Program-made: the position numbers and the translations under genes
NCBI GenBank assembly: GCA_040902845.1
Contig: JBBDWM010000028.1
Location: 1-18,374, forward strand
Length of the DNA stretch: 18,374 nt
Source: JALYNX01 sp040902845
GTDB taxonomy: Bacteria > Actinomycetota > Acidimicrobiia > Spongiisociales > ZC4RG35
Direction of reading: 5' to 3'
Notes under the pieces: generated by a model
Databases searched by the model: none
Told to the model about the DNA's origin: nothing
The model's input: the letters and a program-made list of their open reading frames with translations, nothing else
Shown: in pieces, positions 15,031-18,374 of the stretch
Numbering within the stretch: the first letter of the stretch is position 1
Layout of the letters: every line of letters begins with the position of its first letter

Positions 15031-15282
15031 TTACTCGGGGACGACGCTGACCAGACGCCGGTTGGCGCGCACTCCGTACTTGACAGTCCCGGGACTCAAG
15101 GCGAAAAGGGTGTCGTCATTGCCCCTCCCGACGTTGGCGCCGGGATGGATCGCGGTACCGCGCTGTCGAACCAGGATGGCACCCGCGCTCACCGACTGGC
15201 CGTCGAACACTTTCGGGCCGAGTCGCTTGGCGTGGGAGTCGCGTCCGTTCTTCGAGGAACCGCCTGCTTTGGTCTTGGACAT
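15031..15282 (-). CDS. rpmA: 50S ribosomal protein L27
   Basis: An 83-residue L27. The N-terminal tail KAGGSSKNGRDS reaches the peptidyl transferase centre, and the family core follows (KRLGPKVFDGQ, AGAILVRQRGTAIHPG, NVGRGNDDTLFAL, GTVKYG). No Firmicutes-type cleavable leader is present. The ATG is one base after the rplU stop and has GGAG about 9 bases upstream within the rplU 3' end. The order rplU-rpmA-obgE is conserved across bacteria. Confidence 0.98.
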   Translation of the reverse strand: MSKTKAGGSSKNGRDSHAKRLGPKVFDGQSVSAGAILVRQRGTAIHPGANVGRGNDDTLFALSPGTVKYGVRANRRLVSVVPE

Positions 15283-15283
15283 T

Positions 15284-15871
15284 TCAGTTCTCCTCGGGAG
15301 CGGGGGGTTTGGTGGTCTTGGGCTTGCTCGGGCTCTTGGTCGCAGCCGGCTTTGGCGTCGCGGCCTTGGCAGCAGGCTTCGCCGTCTCCGCCTTGGGCTT
15401 CGGTGTGGCCGTCTTGGCAGCAGGCTTCGGAGTTGTGGCCTTTGCGGTTGGTTTCGCGGTCTCCGCCTTGGCAGCGAGAGGCTGCGACGGCTCGGCGTTG
15501 GGTGCCGACTCCGGGCTTTCGGTCTTCGCCGCAGTGGTCTTGGTCTTCGGCTTGGCGGCTCCTGGAAGCTCGATCCCGGTGATCTCGATACGGGTGTACT
15601 TCTGACGGTGACCCTGGCGACGGCTGTAGCCGGTCTTGTTCTTGTACTTGTAGATGTCGATCTTGGGGCCCTGGCTCTCCCCCAGCACCTTGGCTGTCAC
15701 GGTGGCGTTGGCCAGAACGGAGCGGTCCGAGACTGCCGTGCCCATATCGTCCACCACCAGCAACGGGGCGAAGCTCAGCTCGTCCGAATCGCCCTTGACA
15801 CGTTCGATGTCGATCACGTCACCCGACTGCACCTTGGCCTGCTTGCCGCCGGCGCGAATGATGGCGTACAT
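15284..15871 (-). CDS. rplU: 50S ribosomal protein L21 with long Lys/Ala/Pro-rich tail
   Basis: A 195-residue L21, nearly twice the usual length of about 103. Residues 1-104 are a normal L21 (MYAIIRAGGKQAKVQSGDVI, GPKIDIYKYKNKTGYSRRQGHRQ, TRIEITGI), a beta-barrel protein that binds 23S rRNA next to L20. Residues 105-195 form a low-complexity tail built of repeated AKP, TPKPAAK and AETAKP units, ending in PPAPEEN. The tail is strongly basic and must be disordered; it may bind rRNA or other nucleic acid. The ATG has GAGG about 8 bases upstream. It starts the rplU-rpmA-obgE-coxD-coxE run. Confidence 0.97.
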   Translation of the reverse strand: MYAIIRAGGKQAKVQSGDVIDIERVKGDSDELSFAPLLVVDDMGTAVSDRSVLANATVTAKVLGESQGPKIDIYKYKNKTGYSRRQGHRQKYTRIEITGIELPGAAKPKTKTTAAKTESPESAPNAEPSQPLAAKAETAKPTAKATTPKPAAKTATPKPKAETAKPAAKAATPKPAATKSPSKPKTTKPPAPEEN

Positions 15872-15922
15872 GGAAAAACCTCTTGGAAGGGGATGCGAGA
15901 GTTAGATGTTATTCGCTGGAGC

Positions 15923-15987
15923 GTGCAACGTAAAACGCGGATAGGCAATACGCATTACGCAAAACGTAAAACGCAAAACGAAATACG
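15923..15987. repeat. heptamer tandem repeat, consensus GCAAAAC
   Basis: Between the RNase stop and the rplU start, six contiguous 7-base units run from 15945 to 15986: GCAATAC, GCATTAC, GCAAAAC, GTAAAAC, GCAAAAC and GAAATAC. A further GTAAAAC at 15930-15936 lies upstream, close to the same phase. The units are AT-richer than the surrounding DNA. The array fills most of the 118-base gap and sits 3 bases from the RNase stop codon. No coding role is possible; it may be a dispersed intergenic repeat, a protein-binding array, or a replication-slippage product. Confidence 0.8.
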
Positions 15988-15989
15988 TT

Positions 15990-17534
15990 CTACTCGAAGT
16001 CGCCGATGGCGACTTCGGACACCAGGTCCTCGGCCTCGATCACATGTTCATGGATGATCACGCCACGCCCCGAGCAAGCCTCACACCTGGATGAGAACTG
16101 TTCGAGGAGCCCGGCTGAAACGTTCTTGCGTGTCATCTCGACCAGACCGAGATGGGAAACCTCGAACACCTGGGTCCGGGTCTTGTCCTTGGCCAACGTC
16201 TCCTTGAGTCTCCGCAGAACTTTTTGCTGGTTCTCGATCGACTCCATGTCGATGAAGTCGATGACGATGATCCCGCCGATGTCGCGGAGTCGAAGCTGAC
16301 GGCCGATCTCCTCAGCAGCCTCCAGGTTGTTCTGGAGCACGGTGTCCTCGAGTGTCGATGAGCCGACGAACTTTCCGGTGTTGACATCGATCACGGTGAG
16401 CGCCTCCGTGCGGTCCATGACCAGGTGACCGCCGGAAGGCAGATACACCTTTCGGTCGAGAGCCTTCTTGAGCTGGTCGTCGACGTGATATCGCTCGAAT
16501 AGGGAAACAGTGTCCTCGTAGAGCTGAACCTTGGACACGAGGTCGGGCGCAGTCGACCTCAGGTAGCCGACGACGGTCTCGTAGGCAATGTGGTCATCGA
16601 TGAGGAGCTTGCGGAAGTCGGCAGTGAAGTGCTCGCGAATGACCTTGATCAGGAGCTCGGGCTCCTCATGCACCAGTCTTGGCGCACGGCCCTCGGTCGC
16701 TTCCTCCTGGATCTGGGTCCATATCTTGAGGAGCCGGGAGATGTCGGCGGCCAATTCCTCGGCACTCGCGTGCAAAGCCGCGGTCCGAACTATCACGCCG
16801 TAGCCTGCCGGGCGAACTTTGTTGATGACCTCGCGCAGACGTGAGCGATCCTCGTCGGGCAGACGGCGACTGATGCCGACGCTGTCAGATTCGGGCACGA
16901 GCACCAGATATCGGCCGGGCAGGGAGGGGATGCCGGTCAGGCGTGCGCCCTTGGCACCCATCGCATCCTTGGTCACCTGGACCAGGACCTCGTCACCCTC
17001 CTTGAGGACGTTCTCGATCCGCTTGTTGGTTCGCCCGCTCCCGTTGCCGGTGGCGGCAACATCGGAGGCGTAGAGAACACCGTTCTTGGGGGCGCCGAAG
17101 TCGAGAAAGGCCGCCTCCATGCCCGGGAGGACATTGCGGACCTTGGCCAGGTAGATGTTGCCGGCGACCGAGTTCGACTCCTGGCGGGCCACATAGTGCT
17201 CGACGAGGACCGGGCCCTCGAGGATCACCATTTGGGTCTGGCCACGAGCCACCTTGACCAGCATCTGCTTGCGGGCAGAGTCGACCGGGACGATCAACTC
17301 GTCGTCCATCATGCGATTGGACCGAGTTCGGGTCGTGCTCAGGCCGTTCCGGCCATGAGAGGACTTCGACGGTTGCCGCTTGTCTTTGCGGACTTTGGAA
17401 AGCGCCGGCCGGGCTTCGACCCGGGTGACCTCGACGCGTTGACCTTTTACCCGGAGGGTCTTTCGCTCTTCAACTGTGCCCCCTGCGGAGGACTTGCGGA
17501 CAATTTGCGGGCTCTTTCGACGGAATAGAGCCAT
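15990..17534 (-). CDS. rng: ribonuclease E/G catalytic core
   Basis: A 514-residue endoribonuclease of the RNase E/G family, active in mRNA decay and rRNA processing. An N-terminal extension of about 75 residues is rich in Lys, Arg and Ser. Then comes an S1-like RNA-binding domain (GNIYLAKVRNVLPGMEAAFLDFG, about 125-205), and the DNase I-like catalytic domain with Asp383 in IDVNTGK and Asp426 in VIDFIDM. Their spacing of 43 equals that of the catalytic pair in E. coli RNase E. The zinc link is CEAC (484-487). There is no long C-terminal degradosome scaffold, so size resembles RNase G. ATG at 17534 has AGGAGTG about 8 bases upstream. It is upstream of rplU on the same strand, as in many bacteria. 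Confidence 0.95.
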   Translation of the reverse strand: MALFRRKSPQIVRKSSAGGTVEERKTLRVKGQRVEVTRVEARPALSKVRKDKRQPSKSSHGRNGLSTTRTRSNRMMDDELIVPVDSARKQMLVKVARGQTQMVILEGPVLVEHYVARQESNSVAGNIYLAKVRNVLPGMEAAFLDFGAPKNGVLYASDVAATGNGSGRTNKRIENVLKEGDEVLVQVTKDAMGAKGARLTGIPSLPGRYLVLVPESDSVGISRRLPDEDRSRLREVINKVRPAGYGVIVRTAALHASAEELAADISRLLKIWTQIQEEATEGRAPRLVHEEPELLIKVIREHFTADFRKLLIDDHIAYETVVGYLRSTAPDLVSKVQLYEDTVSLFERYHVDDQLKKALDRKVYLPSGGHLVMDRTEALTVIDVNTGKFVGSSTLEDTVLQNNLEAAEEIGRQLRLRDIGGIIVIDFIDMESIENQQKVLRRLKETLAKDKTRTQVFEVSHLGLVEMTRKNVSAGLLEQFSSRCEACSGRGVIIHEHVIEAEDLVSEVAIGDFE

Positions 17535-17635
17535 AGGGTTTCACTCCTCTGGAATTTGGACGGGACGACGGACCGGGCCCGATTCCTGGCGGGGGATCCG
17601 TTGCCAACAACATCTGCCAGACGGCGGCGAGACGT

Positions 17636-17654
17636 CCACCCGTGTCGAGGGTGG
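17636..17654. other. small inverted repeat in the leader of the RNase gene
   Basis: CCACCC (17636-17641) and GGGTGG (17649-17654) can pair around a 7-base loop, in the 253-base gap between tdk and the RNase E/G gene. No T-run follows on the minus strand. RNase E genes in other bacteria control their own mRNA through structured leaders, so a leader element is possible, but six pairs alone are weak evidence. Nothing else is seen in this gap. Confidence 0.25.
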
Positions 17655-17787
17655 TTGTCTTGGAAATCGATTTGGGTCGCACCTGGCTTCAGATGCGCAA
17701 AGGTGTTCATCAACGAGACACTCCGAGAAAGAGGAAGCTGTCGCGTCTGGCGGACCCATAGAGGATACCAGAATGACGGCCCTTCAC

Positions 17788-18374
17788 CTATCCCACCACC
17801 AGGTCGAGCTCCGGTTGCTCCGGTTCGGACGGGTCGTAACACATCCGGCACCGGGCCTCGTAGGAACCCAGCGCGCCGAGCACGACGAGGTCGTCGGAGG
17901 GCACGATCCGCTGGGTGTACATGCCCGGCCCACCACATTTGTGACACACCGCGAGCATCTTGGTCACGTATTCGGCCCGGTCACAAATGGTGGGTATCGG
18001 CTCAAACGGACGACGCAGATAGTCGGTGTCCAACCCAGCGACGATCACCTGCTTACCGGCAACGGCCAGTTGCTCGACGACTTCGACCAGGCCCTGGTCG
18101 AAGAACTGACCTTCGTCGATCCCGATCACCTCGGTGATGTCCTCGATTGCCCTCAGCAATTGGTCGGAGGTCTCCACCGGGGTGGCCCCCACCTTGAGAC
18201 TCGAATGCGATACCACCTCGTCGTTGGCATAACGGTTGTCGAGTTGTGGCTTGAAGGTCTGCACCGGGATCCGCGCGATCTGATAGCGGGTAACCCGCCG
18301 GATCAGTTCCTCGCTCTTGCCGGAGAACATCGGCCCGCAGATGACCTCGACCCAACCGCCATGACTGCGTCGGT
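17788..18374 (-). CDS. tdk: thymidine kinase, 5' end cut by the window edge
   Basis: A type II thymidine kinase that phosphorylates thymidine to dTMP in salvage. The reading frame continues past the first in-window ATG (18330) to the window end, and those extra residues (HGGWVEVICGPM) are conserved family sequence, so the true start lies outside. The P-loop is GPMFSGKSEE, the Walker B-like motif DEGQFF, and the zinc site has CHKC and CRMC. GLDTDYLRRPFEP and the late lasso region (YEARCRMCYDP) are typical. About 195 residues are visible, nearly the full length. It is followed by 253 bases before the RNase gene, so it may be a separate transcript. Confidence 0.95.
   Translation of the reverse strand, partial: RRSHGGWVEVICGPMFSGKSEELIRRVTRYQIARIPVQTFKPQLDNRYANDEVVSHSSLKVGATPVETSDQLLRAIEDITEVIGIDEGQFFDQGLVEVVEQLAVAGKQVIVAGLDTDYLRRPFEPIPTICDRAEYVTKMLAVCHKCGGPGMYTQRIVPSDDLVVLGALGSYEARCRMCYDPSEPEQPELDLVVG

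Noticed and set aside
14266..16057. Two long plus-strand frames opposite obgE, rpmA and rplU
   Set aside because: They cross three conserved ribosomal or GTPase genes and their Gly/Leu/Arg-rich runs mirror the L21 tail; no independent support.

Overview
The window is GC-rich (about 60-65% by eye) and reads as chromosomal DNA of an actinobacterium. The evidence is the core block on the minus strand (RNase E/G, L21 with a Lys/Ala/Pro tail, L27, Obg with an OCT domain), the nadD-rsfS pair beside a tRNA, frequent GTG starts and tight gene packing. Acidimicrobiia or a neighbouring deep actinobacterial lineage would fit, but the class cannot be fixed from this sequence.

Left part (about 1-5038): an accessory, island-like region. 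It holds a gene-free left edge with a large nested inverted repeat, a small excisionase-like HTH gene, a complete tyrosine integrase, a translationally overlapping pair (three-helix membrane protein plus a 69-residue protein with two copies of an eight-residue motif), and a divergent pair made of an AbiGi/DUF2971-like protein and a protein with a C-terminal PD-(D/E)XK nuclease domain. The region stops at the 3' end of a tRNA-Ala(GGC), a common kind of integration target. Three helically phased CGCGGACT repeats lie just inside that edge. The pairs look like phage-defence or element-maintenance cargo, but no known system is recognised.

Middle part (5039-8738): tRNA-Ala, rsfS, nadD and a short secreted M23-like protein on the minus strand. 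Divergent from them is a tandem of two GAPDH genes on the plus strand. The second is canonical. The first keeps the Rossmann NAD-binding start but has lost the catalytic Cys, the catalytic His and a substrate-binding Arg, so it looks like a pseudoenzyme made from the same transcript as the active enzyme.

Right part (8745-18374): one long minus-strand run. In transcription order it is thymidine kinase (cut by the window edge), RNase E/G, rplU, rpmA, obgE, a CoxD-type AAA+ ATPase, a CoxE-type VWA protein, a single-domain response regulator and a CoxL-like (form II, YRGAGR) molybdenum hydroxylase large subunit. From rplU to coxE the genes are separated by 0-6 bases, so Mo-hydroxylase maturation genes appear joined to a ribosome-assembly operon. 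The medium (FAD) and small (2Fe-2S) subunits of a Mo hydroxylase are absent here and would have to be encoded elsewhere. A heptamer tandem repeat sits between the RNase gene and rplU.
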